Origin: Psychromicrobium xiongbiense
GTDB lineage: Bacteria; Actinomycetota; Actinomycetes; Actinomycetales; Micrococcaceae
Assembly (NCBI RefSeq): GCF_030271165.1
Contig: NZ_JASSZH010000009.1
Location: 62,001 to 126,000, forward strand
Length of the DNA stretch: 64,000 nucleotides
Direction: 5' to 3'
Each line of letters starts with the position of its first letter. Position 1 is the first letter of the stretch. The position numbers were made by a program, and so were the translations under genes. Shown here piece by piece: positions 17,105-24,430 of this stretch. Under the pieces are notes generated by a model, which saw only the letters and a program-made list of their open reading frames with translations, was not told the DNA's origin and made no database searches.

Positions 17105-17110
17105 CTATAT
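17085..17110. promoter_or_regulatory. Perfect palindromic operator between MFS and marR
   Basis: Two 12-bp arms, ATATAGTTGGTA and its exact complement, flank a TT centre. It lies between the divergent MFS and MarR genes and overlaps the likely -10 region of marR (TATATG). The size and position are those of a MarR dimer operator, which would control both directions. Confidence 0.8.
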
Positions 17111-17125
17111 GAATGTGATGGGTAA

Positions 17126-17587
17126 ATGTCCACTACTTCACCCGATGATGCGCGCCGAGATCTCGAGCTGGCGCTCGGCGTCGAGCTCAACGCGCTACTC
17201 AGCGCCTCCCGGGCATTGACGGAGCGGACCGCGGCCGCGTTCCACCCCGACCTGCAGCCCGCCGCGTTCCACCTCGCGCGCTGGCTCTACGCCTACGGTC
17301 CTGCGAATCCCAGCATGCTCTCGAAAGCGGTGGCCATGGACCGCAGCTCCACCAGCCACCTCATCGGCAAGATGAAGCGCCTCGACCTCGTCATCAGCAC
17401 CCCCGACCCGGCGGATCGGCGAGGAATCATCGCCACCCTCACACCCGCCGGGCGGGCACGTGTCGAAGACGCACTGAACGTGCGCGGCACCACCTACTTC
17501 GCCCGAACCGACTCCTGGTCCGACACCGAGCTCGAGAGCCTGACAGCGCTGCTGCACAAGTTCAACACGTCAGTTCTGGCCGATTGA
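17126..17587 (+). CDS. MarR family repressor of the MFS-SDR operon
   Basis: A 153-residue regulator with the MarR winged helix: helices around FHLARWLYAYGPANPSML, recognition helix SSTSHLIGKMKRLDLV and the wing TPDPADRRGIIATLTPAGR near residue 95. It starts only 16 bp after the palindrome and has no Shine-Dalgarno sequence, so the mRNA leader must be very short. Autoregulation and control of the divergent exporter are inferred from this layout. Its last 18 bp overlap the end of the sigma factor gene on the other strand. Confidence 0.88.
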   Translation: MSTTSPDDARRDLELALGVELNALLSASRALTERTAAAFHPDLQPAAFHLARWLYAYGPANPSMLSKAVAMDRSSTSHLIGKMKRLDLVISTPDPADRRGIIATLTPAGRARVEDALNVRGTTYFARTDSWSDTELESLTALLHKFNTSVLAD

Positions 17588-18820
17588 GGCCCTCGATCGT
17601 TGCCGCAGGTACTCAGCCGCGGCCGGGTCTGACTCGAGTTCAGCGGCACGGCTGAACTCGGCCCCCGCCTCGCGGCCGTCCCCAGCACGAGTGAGGAGAT
17701 CCGCACGCGTCGCATGGAAAGCGGCAAGGCGTGCTCCCTCTGCAGGGATCTGGTCCAGGAGCATGAGCCCCGCGGCCGGACCATCGCAGCGTCCGATGAT
17801 CGCGGCCAGCGCGATCCGAGCACCCACGGTCGGGGCGACGACCACCAGAGCCTTCGAAAGCGTCTTCAGCGCCGCCCAGTCTGGATCGACGCCATATATC
17901 CGGACCGCGTGGACAGCCTGCATAGCGGCTTCCAGGCGGAACCGCCCCGGAACTCCGCCAAGCTGGCCTCCCCGGCGGAGGTAGCTCTCCCCTTCCACGA
18001 TAAGTCTCCTGTCCCATGTACCCGGGTCCTGCTCATCGAGCGGGACGAACCCGCCCGCTCTGGCTTCGGCGCGCGACAGTGAGAGCGCGATGAGCGCCGC
18101 CAGCGCCCAGGCCTCCGGCTCCGTCGCCAACAGCGCGGCCAGGGTCACGGCGAGGTGCAGCGCCTCCCCCGCCATCGAGTCCGGTGCACGAGGTGACCGC
18201 CCGTCGACATCGTGCCAGGAGATCGAGTAGCAACCGTAAACCGCCTCCAACACAGCGGAAAGCCGGGCCGGCATGGCTGTGCGACCGGGGATCATCAGCG
18301 GTATGCCCGTGTCACGGATGCGGCGTTTTGCCCGCACAAGTCTCTTCGCGAACGCCGCCGACGGCACACCGTACGCCCCGGCGATCTGATCGGCGGTGAA
18401 CCCGAGGACGGTCTGCAGCATGAGCGGAGTTCGCACCGCAGGGTCGATCGCCGGGTGCGCGCAGGCGAACATCAACTCGAGTCGACGGTCGCCGATCGCA
18501 TCGGGATCGACCTCATCCAATGACATGGTCAGGCGTGGGTCGTCGGGGTCGAACTCCACACCGGTGCGGCGCGCGGCGGACTTCCAGATGTCGCGTTGTC
18601 GGTTCCGGGCCACGGTGAGCAGCCATCCTTCCGGATTGTCGGGCACGCCGGTCCTGGGCCAGGAAACGAGTGCCTGCTCAAGCGCCGTAGCGACGGCATC
18701 CTCGGCCTCGGCGATGTCGCCCGTCCGGGAGGCAAGCAGCGCGACGATCCGGCCGAACGAGGCCCGGGCCGCGCGCGCCGCAACGCGGTAGGAGGCGTCG
18801 TCGAGACCGGTGCGTGTCAC
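17570..18820 (-). CDS. ECF sigma factor with C-terminal extension (ECF42-like)
   Basis: A 416-residue sigma factor. Region 2 covers the N-terminal third (SRTGDIAEAEDAVATALEQA, then PEGWLLTVARNRQRD), region 4 follows near residues 120-165 (MLQTVLGFTADQIAGAYGV), and a long helical domain of about 230 residues (DUF6596/TPR-like) completes it. This architecture with an adjacent DGPF protein is the hallmark of group ECF42, which lacks a classical anti-sigma factor. The start GTG at 18820 overlaps the stop of the DGPF gene. Its target is unknown. Confidence 0.88.
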   Translation of the reverse strand: MTRTGLDDASYRVAARAARASFGRIVALLASRTGDIAEAEDAVATALEQALVSWPRTGVPDNPEGWLLTVARNRQRDIWKSAARRTGVEFDPDDPRLTMSLDEVDPDAIGDRRLELMFACAHPAIDPAVRTPLMLQTVLGFTADQIAGAYGVPSAAFAKRLVRAKRRIRDTGIPLMIPGRTAMPARLSAVLEAVYGCYSISWHDVDGRSPRAPDSMAGEALHLAVTLAALLATEPEAWALAALIALSLSRAEARAGGFVPLDEQDPGTWDRRLIVEGESYLRRGGQLGGVPGRFRLEAAMQAVHAVRIYGVDPDWAALKTLSKALVVVAPTVGARIALAAIIGRCDGPAAGLMLLDQIPAEGARLAAFHATRADLLTRAGDGREAGAEFSRAAELESDPAAAEYLRQRSRASIGQN

Positions 18821-19188
18821 GTGGCCCAGATCCCGGCGACCGTGTGCGTGGCGACCGGACGGATCTCGACTGCACCCCATCGGATGGGCGGAGCCTGCTG
18901 CGCCCAGTCGAGCGCCGCATCCAGATCCGCGACCTCGATCAGGAACACGCCACCGAGCTGCTCTTTCGTGTCCGCGAATGGGCCGTCCTGGATCCGCAGC
19001 CCACCATCGATGAGCGACACCGTGGTCGAGCTCTCCGACCCATGGAGCACCTCCGCGGCGATCAGCGCCCCGGCCGCCTCAAGGGCCGCCGCGTAGGAGG
19101 CGAACGCCACCTTGGCAGCGGCGATCGCCTCCTCGCTGACGTTTTGCCCTTCGCGCTCGGAATAATGCATCAGCAGCATGTATCGCAT
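18817..19188 (-). CDS. DGPF (YCII-related) protein
   Basis: A 123-residue YCII-fold protein beginning MRYMLLMHYSE and carrying the diagnostic DGPFADTKEQLGGVFLIE near residue 70. In the ECF42 group such proteins are encoded beside the sigma factor and are the usual target genes. The stop overlaps the sigma factor's GTG (GTGA), so the two are translationally coupled. The molecular role of DGPF proteins is not established. Confidence 0.88.
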   Translation of the reverse strand: MRYMLLMHYSEREGQNVSEEAIAAAKVAFASYAAALEAAGALIAAEVLHGSESSTTVSLIDGGLRIQDGPFADTKEQLGGVFLIEVADLDAALDWAQQAPPIRWGAVEIRPVATHTVAGIWAT

Positions 19189-19228
19189 GACATCAATTCT
19201 CCCGCTCCAGGTCGCACGTGGCGAGAGC

Positions 19229-19810
19229 TCAGTGATTGACGGTGTACTCGGCGATGAGCACGCCCACGGTCGTCGGGATGCTCCGCTCCAGCGTCAGATC
19301 AACCCGAGCCCCGTCGCCGAAGAGCCGAGCCCCGGCGCCGAGCACGATCGGATAGACCTGCAGCGCGTACCGGTCCACGAGCCCGGCAGCATGAAGCGAA
19401 CGCACCAGCTCACCGCTGCCCATGATCAGCAGATCCCGCGCATAGCGCTCCTTTAGTGCAGCGACGGTGTGGACCGCGTCTCCGACGAGCAGCTCGCTGT
19501 TCGGGTACTCCAGCACCGTGTCCGCCGAGCGCGACACCACGAACTTGTCCGATCCGAGAAGCGAATCCACGAACGGATTCGGGCCGATCGACGACCAGTA
19601 GCCAAGCACGTCGGCATAGGTGCGATGGCCGAACAGCAGCCCTGGACCCTGATTCATCCCTTCGCCGGCGTACTTCATCAGCACCTCGTCCTGGTTGCCA
19701 TTGAACCAACCGCCCCGAGTGAACCCGCCGCGGATGTCCTCGTCTGCCCGGCCCGGGCCTTGCATGACGCCGTCGACAGTGACACTCTCGAATGCCGTGA
19801 TCGTGGACAT
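19229..19810 (-). CDS. Dihydrofolate reductase/RibD C-terminal family protein
   Basis: A 193-residue protein of the RibD_C (DHFR-like) fold. ITAFESVTVDGVMQGPG at the N-terminus, LLFGHRTYADVLGYW in the middle and LIMGSGELVRSLHAAGLVD are typical of the family. These proteins bind NADPH, but stand-alone members are mostly uncharacterised. It is 40 bp upstream of the DGPF gene on the same strand, so it probably belongs to the sigma-factor operon. Confidence 0.88.
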   Translation of the reverse strand: MSTITAFESVTVDGVMQGPGRADEDIRGGFTRGGWFNGNQDEVLMKYAGEGMNQGPGLLFGHRTYADVLGYWSSIGPNPFVDSLLGSDKFVVSRSADTVLEYPNSELLVGDAVHTVAALKERYARDLLIMGSGELVRSLHAAGLVDRYALQVYPIVLGAGARLFGDGARVDLTLERSIPTTVGVLIAEYTVNH

Positions 19811-19909
19811 TGATCTCTCCTCTCTGCGACCCGCACAGTGCGGGTTCGAAGAGATGACGATCGAGCAGCATGCCGATGGACACCTTCGTGCTCTTTCCGA
19901 ATTACACGA

Positions 19910-20334
19910 TTACACGCCCACGAGCGCAGCTGAACGCCGGACCATCTCCGCGGTGACAACGGGATCCAGGCCAATGGGCACCTGCACGCCGAAGTTCCCC
20001 GGCTTGGGCCAGTAAACGGCACCGGACCAACCTGCGTCCGTCTCCGCGGTGACAACATTGCTTGCGGATTCTTCGACGCTGTTCAGCACCAGCCGTCCGA
20101 GCAGCTTCGTCGCGGCCGAGCGAACGCCCCCGTGGGTCGACAGGTCTGCTTGCACGAACCGGGCTCGACCGGGGCCTGCGGACAACTCGTCGAGCGCACG
20201 TTCACCCTTCTCACCGCTCCGGCCGAGGATGGTCACGTCGTCCCCGAGCGCGACGAGGCCGCGCGCGGCTTGGAGTCCGATCCCGCTGTTCCGCCTGCAA
20301 TGAGGACGGATTGAGGTTGCACGGGTGCGGTCAT
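19910..20334 (-). pseudogene. Frameshifted, internally deleted SDR gene
   Basis: From the ATG at 20334 the frame reads MTAPVQPQSVLIAGGTAG and then breaks. Restoring one base near 20285 gives GLQAARGLVALGDDVTILGR, continuing into the frame that ends at 19910. The expected NNAG strand and the YxxxK region are missing, so a middle section is deleted as well. The tail KPGNFGVQVPIGLDPVVTAE is an SDR-like C-terminus. The gene lies downstream of the MarR gene at 20434-21024 on the same strand and was probably once under its control. Confidence 0.75.
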
Positions 20335-20433
20335 GTCAGATCCCGTCCGAGTGGCTGGTGCCGAGAGCTTCGAGGGAAAGGCCGAGACCGGGCCCGGCCC
20401 CGACGATGGCAGAGGACGGACTGGTTGGGCTCG

Positions 20434-21024
20434 TCAATCCGAGAGCGGCAGAGCGAGCGAGGTCGGCAACCGACCCTGCGCGCACCCACCGGTGGGGTCG
20501 ATCGCCGACAGCATCCGGCGTGCGATGTGCGCTGCGGAGCGCTGCTGCGCCTTCGTCAGTGGGGTGAACATCACCCGGCGCACCTCGTCGTTGTAGACCG
20601 CCATGCTGGAACGGACCACCGAGGCCCCTTCATCGGTCAGCGTCGCGAGCGTGTATCGCCCATCGGACGGATCCTGCCGGCGCCGTAGCCACCCCCTGGC
20701 TTCCATCCGACCGGCGACGTTGGACAGCCGCGGCAGGCTGCTGGCGATCAGGTCGGCAAGCACGCTCATGCGAAGCGTGCGGTCCTCCTCCCCGAACAGC
20801 GTGAAAAGCACCAGGAACTCGTAGTGTGTGATCCCGGCATCGGCCTGCATGCGCGCGTCGAGCGTGCCGGGCAGCCGCATCATCAGACAGGCGAACGAGT
20901 ACCAGACCTGCTGCTCTTCGGGATCGAGCCAGTCCGCGGGCTTGTCATTCACATCGTTCATCATACCGACGCACATGACCAACGGATCGGCATCGATCCT
21001 TGGCGAAGGCGCTGAGAGGCTCAT
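20434..21024 (-). CDS. MarR family regulator
   Basis: Up to 196 residues; the recognisable part begins around WLDPEEQQVWYSFACLMMRL and includes the recognition region SSLPRLSNVAGRMEARGWL and the wing DPSDGRYTLATLTDEG. Starts at 21024 or 20961 (MNDVNDKPADW) are both possible; neither has a strong ribosome site. It is divergent from the dead DoxX gene, and the interval holds two copies of a 16-bp palindrome, its likely operators. It seems an intact regulator left with decayed targets on both sides. Confidence 0.85.
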   Translation of the reverse strand: MSLSAPSPRIDADPLVMCVGMMNDVNDKPADWLDPEEQQVWYSFACLMMRLPGTLDARMQADAGITHYEFLVLFTLFGEEDRTLRMSVLADLIASSLPRLSNVAGRMEARGWLRRRQDPSDGRYTLATLTDEGASVVRSSMAVYNDEVRRVMFTPLTKAQQRSAAHIARRMLSAIDPTGGCAQGRLPTSLALPLSD

Positions 21025-21085
21025 CCGTCATCGCTATCCTCGCTCGAGGCCAGGCGGCAAGATCACTGGATCGTCGGCCTGCTTG

Positions 21086-21101
21086 ACTTCATGCATGAAG
21101 T
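21086..21101. promoter_or_regulatory. Palindromic operator copy 1 (MarR)
   Basis: ACTTCATGCATGAAGT is a perfect 16-bp palindrome in the marR-doxX interval. A variant of it recurs 45 bp downstream. Confidence 0.65.
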
Positions 21102-21130
21102 ACAACACTACAGGATCGATGGTACAGTTC

Positions 21131-21146
21131 ACTTCATCCGTGAACT
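21131..21146. promoter_or_regulatory. Palindromic operator copy 2 (MarR)
   Basis: ACTTCATCCGTGAACT is a near-copy of the palindrome at 21086-21101. It is 64 bp before the DoxX start codon. Confidence 0.6.
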
Positions 21147-21209
21147 ACTGACGGGACGATGAGGGCCCGTCACGGCACGAAGCGCATACTCGATATCGGA
21201 GGTCCCGCT

Positions 21210-21521
21210 ATGGAGATCGTCACCTGAATCGCAACCAGCCTGCTGGCCCTGGTCTTCCTACCCGCCGGAATCATGAAACTGATCCGGACCACAGCTCAGC
21301 TGGCCGCATCAGGGCTCGGCTGGGTTCAGGACTTCCCACCGACAGCGGTCAAGCTGATTGGCACTGCCGAGGTCATCGGGGCGGCCGGCGTCGAGATCGG
21401 CGGGCTCATCCCGGCGCTCGCTTGGGCAGCACCCACCGCCGGGGTCGGACTCTCGCTGCTCATGGTCGGCGCAGCGGTCACCAGATCCCGCGTCACTCCC
21501 CCACGAACCGGGATCTGCTAG
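21210..21521 (+). pseudogene. DoxX family membrane protein, interrupted
   Basis: The ATG at 21210 has a GGAGG site, but codon 6 is TGA (21225-21227) where DoxX proteins have a tryptophan (TGG). The frame continues IATSLLALVFLPAGIMKL, then LAASGLGWVQDFPPTAVKLI and MVGAAVT, a clear DoxX fold of three to four helices. At MVGAAVT the sequence runs into the right 78-bp repeat and the natural C-terminus is lost. Both the nonsense codon and the truncation argue that it makes no working protein. Confidence 0.85.
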
Positions 21522-21551
21522 CAGGTCCCGGTTCACAAGCCCACCAGGCGG
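21474..21551. repeat. 78-bp direct repeat, right copy (DR-R)
   Basis: This is identical to 11375-11452 over all 78 bases, with the same internal 30-bp palindrome at 21505-21534. It replaces the end of the DoxX gene and is followed after 31 bp by the suf terminator. Confidence 0.95.
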
Positions 21552-21582
21552 GACCTGCTGACAGCACCAGCCCTCACCGCAG

Positions 21583-21624
21583 ACAGTTGTGCCCCCGCTC
21601 AATCCTGAACGGGGGCACAACTGT
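21583..21624. terminator. Hairpin at end of suf operon
   Basis: A perfect 15-bp stem (ACAGTTGTGCCCCCG and its complement) with a 12-base loop lies 15 bp past the stop of the last suf gene. There is no clear T-run on the suf strand. Confidence 0.75.
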
Positions 21625-21638
21625 TTGATGAAAATGAC

Positions 21639-21956
21639 TCAGATGTTGAAGCCGAGGGCTCGCATCTGATCGCGGCCGTCTTCGGTGATCCGCTCGGGAC
21701 CCCACGGCGGCATCCAGACCCAGTTGATCCGCCACTCATCCACCAGGGTGCCCAGCGCGCGCGCCACCTGTTCCTCGATGTCATCCTGCAACGGGCAGGC
21801 CGCAGTGGTCAGCGTCATGTCCAGGAGCAGAGCGCCGTCCTCGGCATAGCCCAGGCCGTACAACAGGCCCAGGTCCACCACATTGACACCCAGCTCAGGG
21901 TCGATGACGTCCTTGAGCGCTTCCTCCAGCACGGGCAGTTCAGTCACGGTGCTCAT
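21639..21956 (-). CDS. sufT: Fe-S assembly factor, MIP18/DUF59 family (SufT-like)
   Basis: A 105-residue DUF59 protein: LKDVIDPELGVNVVDLGLLYG near residue 15 is the family signature, and LTTAACPLQDDIEEQV near residue 50 holds the conserved cysteine. It helps deliver or mature Fe-S clusters. It is the last gene of the suf operon, 18 bp after sufC. Confidence 0.9.
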   Translation of the reverse strand: MSTVTELPVLEEALKDVIDPELGVNVVDLGLLYGLGYAEDGALLLDMTLTTAACPLQDDIEEQVARALGTLVDEWRINWVWMPPWGPERITEDGRDQMRALGFNI

Positions 21957-21974
21957 ACGATTCCTCCAGGGATC

Positions 21975-22751
21975 CTAGACTTCGATCGTAGCCGCCGGAG
22001 CAGCAGCCAGGAAGCGGTCGTAGCCTTCTTCTTCCAGGCGATCGGCCAGCTCCGGGCCACCTTCTTCAGCAACCTTGCCGTCCACAAAAACGTGAACGAA
22101 TTCAGGCTTGATGTAGCGCAGGATGCGCGTGTAGTGCGTGATCAGAAGGGTACCCATGTTCCCTTCCTCCTGCGCCCGGTTGACGCCCTCGGAGACAATC
22201 TTCAGGGCGTCCACATCGAGGCCCGAATCGGTCTCGTCGAGGATCGCGAACTTCGGCGCAAAGAGCTCCAGCTGCAGGATCTCGTGGCGCTTCTTCTCGC
22301 CACCGGAGAAACCCTCGTTGACATTGCGCTGGGCAAAATCCGGGTCGATGCGCAGCTGAGCCATGGCCGCCTTGACGTCCTTGGTCCAGGTACGCAGCGC
22401 GGGAGCTTCGCCGTCGATGGCGGTCTTGGCGGTCCGCAGGAAGTTACTCATGGTCACGCCCGGGATCTCCACCGGGTACTGCATGGCCAGGAACAGGCCG
22501 GCGCGGGCACGCTCGTCCACACTCATCGCCAGCACATCGGCGCCATCGAGCGTGATTGAGCCGGAATCCACGATGTACCGGGGGTGCCCAGCAATGGTGG
22601 AGGCCAGGGTGGACTTGCCGGAGCCGTTGGGGCCCATGATGGCGTGCGTCTCACCCGTTTTGATGGTCAGGCTCACGCCTTTGAGAATTTCCTTGGTGCC
22701 CTGCTCCGTCTCAATGCTGACGTGCAGATCCTTGATTTCCAGAGTCGACAT
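21975..22751 (-). CDS. sufC: Fe-S assembly ATPase SufC
   Basis: A 258-residue ABC-type ATPase. Walker A is GPNGSGKSTLAST, the signature is FSGGEKKRHEILQLE and Walker B is FAILDETDSGLDVDAL, the exact wording of SufC. It powers the SufBCD scaffold on which clusters are built. I chose ATG at 22751; an in-frame GTG at 22793 would add 14 residues foreign to the family. It follows the Rieske gene by 74 bp. Confidence 0.94.
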   Translation of the reverse strand: MSTLEIKDLHVSIETEQGTKEILKGVSLTIKTGETHAIMGPNGSGKSTLASTIAGHPRYIVDSGSITLDGADVLAMSVDERARAGLFLAMQYPVEIPGVTMSNFLRTAKTAIDGEAPALRTWTKDVKAAMAQLRIDPDFAQRNVNEGFSGGEKKRHEILQLELFAPKFAILDETDSGLDVDALKIVSEGVNRAQEEGNMGTLLITHYTRILRYIKPEFVHVFVDGKVAEEGGPELADRLEEEGYDRFLAAAPAATIEV

Positions 22752-22825
22752 ATCTTGTTCTCTCGTTTCTTCTTTCGCATTCACATCGTTCACCGTGTGC
22801 CGCCCTCACGCGGACTGCGGCTGAA

Positions 22826-23164
22826 TTATTCGGGCTCCACGCCATTGAGGACGATTGAGGTATCCACATAGACCTTGTCGTCCTGGACGCTCAATGCGAA
22901 GACTGGAACGGGTTCATAGGCTGGCAGAGTCAGTGGTTCACCGGTCACCAGATCGAAGGTGGAGCCGTGTGCCCAGCATTCGATGGTGCAGCCCTCCACC
23001 TCCCCTTCGCTCAATGAGATGTCCGCGTGGGAGCAGGTGTCCCCGATCGCATGCAGAGCACCTTCGGAGTCCCGGACGATGGCGACGGGGATATCCCCCA
23101 GTTCCACCCGGATGGCGCTCTTGAGCGCCACCTCGTCGGGACGGCAGACAAACTCCGCTGCCAT
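22826..23164 (-). CDS. Rieske-type [2Fe-2S] ferredoxin in suf operon
   Basis: A 112-residue Rieske domain. The cluster ligands are Cys-His in DTCSHADISL and Cys-His in IECWAHGSTFD, separated as in the ferredoxin subunits of non-haem oxygenases. No oxygenase is encoded nearby. It starts one base before the sufD stop ends, immediately after sufD, and precedes sufC, so it belongs to the operon and is likely an electron carrier or reductase partner in cluster assembly. That role is inferred from position. Confidence 0.9.
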   Translation of the reverse strand: MAAEFVCRPDEVALKSAIRVELGDIPVAIVRDSEGALHAIGDTCSHADISLSEGEVEGCTIECWAHGSTFDLVTGEPLTLPAYEPVPVFALSVQDDKVYVDTSIVLNGVEPE

Positions 23165-24430
23165 CTAGAGTGCCTCTGAAGCGTTGAGCTCTTCCTCGAG
23201 AGCCTCAGCGAGTTCTTCTTCGAGAGCCGGCACCTGCATCTTCTGCAGAATCTCGTGGAGGTACCCACGCACCACCAGGCGACGTGCCACATCCTCCGGG
23301 ATGCCGCGGGCCTGCAGATAGAACAGGTGCTCATCATCAAAACGCCCGGTGGAACTGGCGTGCCCGGCGCCCTCAATCAGGCCGGTCTCGATCTCCAGAT
23401 TAGGGACCGAATCGGCACGCGCGCCGTCGGTGAGAATCAGGTTCTGGTTCTTCTCGTAGCTGTCGGTGCCCAGCGCCTGCTTCTGGATCAGCACATCGCC
23501 CACCCAGACGGTGTGTGCACCGGCACCCTGCAGAGCACCCTTGTAGAGCACGTTGGACTTGGCGTTGGCCACGTTGTGGTCCACGAAGGTCCGGTGCTCC
23601 AGGTGCTGGCCGGCATCGGCGTAGTACAGCCCGAACAGCTCGACCTCACCTCCGATATCGGCGTACCGGGCATTCACGTTCAGGCGCACCAGAGCACCGC
23701 CAAGGGTGACCGCGACGTGCTTGAAATTCGCGTCCTTACCCACCAGAACATCGTGCTGACCGGCGTGCACTGCGTCATTCGCCCAGCGCTGAGTCGAGAC
23801 AAAGGTCACCTCGGAACCGGCACCGGCGTTGATGGAGAGCAGCTCCGAATACTCGGCGGAACCCTGATGATCGACGACGATGACGGCCTTCGCGTTCTCA
23901 CCGATGGTGAACACCACGTGGCCGAAGGCTGGTGCGCCGCCAGCACCCCGCAGCGTGATCTTGACCGGCTCGGTCAGCTCCAGATTCGCAGGAATCGTCA
24001 CCGTGACGGCGCCCTGGGAGTTCACCAGTGCGGCCGCGGCAGCCCGGTCGGCCGGCGCTGCCGAGACAAGCTCCCGCGCTCCGTCGGCATCGACCGAATC
24101 GATCACCACGCCTTCGGGAACCGACGTCTCCCAGCTCAGCTGCTCGGACGTTCCCGTTTCCGGGCTCGTCAGGGCAAACAGCCGCGCCAGCTTCTTCACC
24201 GGGGTGAAACGCCATTCCTCTTCCAGACCGGTCGGCAGAGCGAAATCGTCGATCGAGAAGCTGGTCAGCCGCTCGGCCCGGGACGCCATGACAGTGGTGT
24301 CCCCCGTCGAACCGTGGCTGTGGTGTTTGTCCACCTTCGAAGCGAGCAGGGTCTCCCCCTCCTCGCTCATTCCGGCGATGGCCACACGAGCCCCACCCTG
24401 TACCGCCTGGTCATTCACTAGCTCGCTCAC
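23165..24430 (-). CDS. sufD: Fe-S assembly protein SufD
   Basis: A 421-residue SufD. The N-terminal helical part contains LEEEWRFTP (the conserved EWRFT), and the beta-helix core includes VILTDGARADSVPNLEIETG-like wording and the end stretch ASSTGRFDDEHLFYLQARG, both hallmarks of SufB/SufD. SufD forms the scaffold with SufB and SufC. The GTG at 24430 follows the sufB stop directly; an ATG at 24370 (MSEEGETLLASK) is an alternative start. Confidence 0.93.
   Translation of the reverse strand: MSELVNDQAVQGGARVAIAGMSEEGETLLASKVDKHHSHGSTGDTTVMASRAERLTSFSIDDFALPTGLEEEWRFTPVKKLARLFALTSPETGTSEQLSWETSVPEGVVIDSVDADGARELVSAAPADRAAAAALVNSQGAVTVTIPANLELTEPVKITLRGAGGAPAFGHVVFTIGENAKAVIVVDHQGSAEYSELLSINAGAGSEVTFVSTQRWANDAVHAGQHDVLVGKDANFKHVAVTLGGALVRLNVNARYADIGGEVELFGLYYADAGQHLEHRTFVDHNVANAKSNVLYKGALQGAGAHTVWVGDVLIQKQALGTDSYEKNQNLILTDGARADSVPNLEIETGLIEGAGHASSTGRFDDEHLFYLQARGIPEDVARRLVVRGYLHEILQKMQVPALEEELAEALEEELNASEAL

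Larger units (their letters stand above)
11375..21551. mobile_element. Putative 10.2-kb genomic island between direct repeats
   Basis: The segment is bounded by two identical 78-bp direct repeats and separates the core metallopeptidase gene from the core suf operon. It holds MarR, ArsR and ECF regulators with small effector genes, an MFS exporter, and at least four decayed genes, a cargo unlike the flanks. The MFS-MarR-ECF part looks richer in G+C than the flanking core. No integrase, transposase, relaxase or phage gene is visible, so the island may have entered by homologous recombination or its recombinase has been lost. Boundaries are taken as the outer edges of the repeats. Confidence 0.7.

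Noticed and set aside
11375..21551. Prophage or conjugative element
   Set aside because: No integrase, terminase, capsid, relaxase or type IV secretion gene is seen; the cargo is metabolic and regulatory.
21583..21624. Riboswitch or small RNA after the suf operon
   Set aside because: It is a single perfect stem next to a stop codon and is adequately explained as a terminator.
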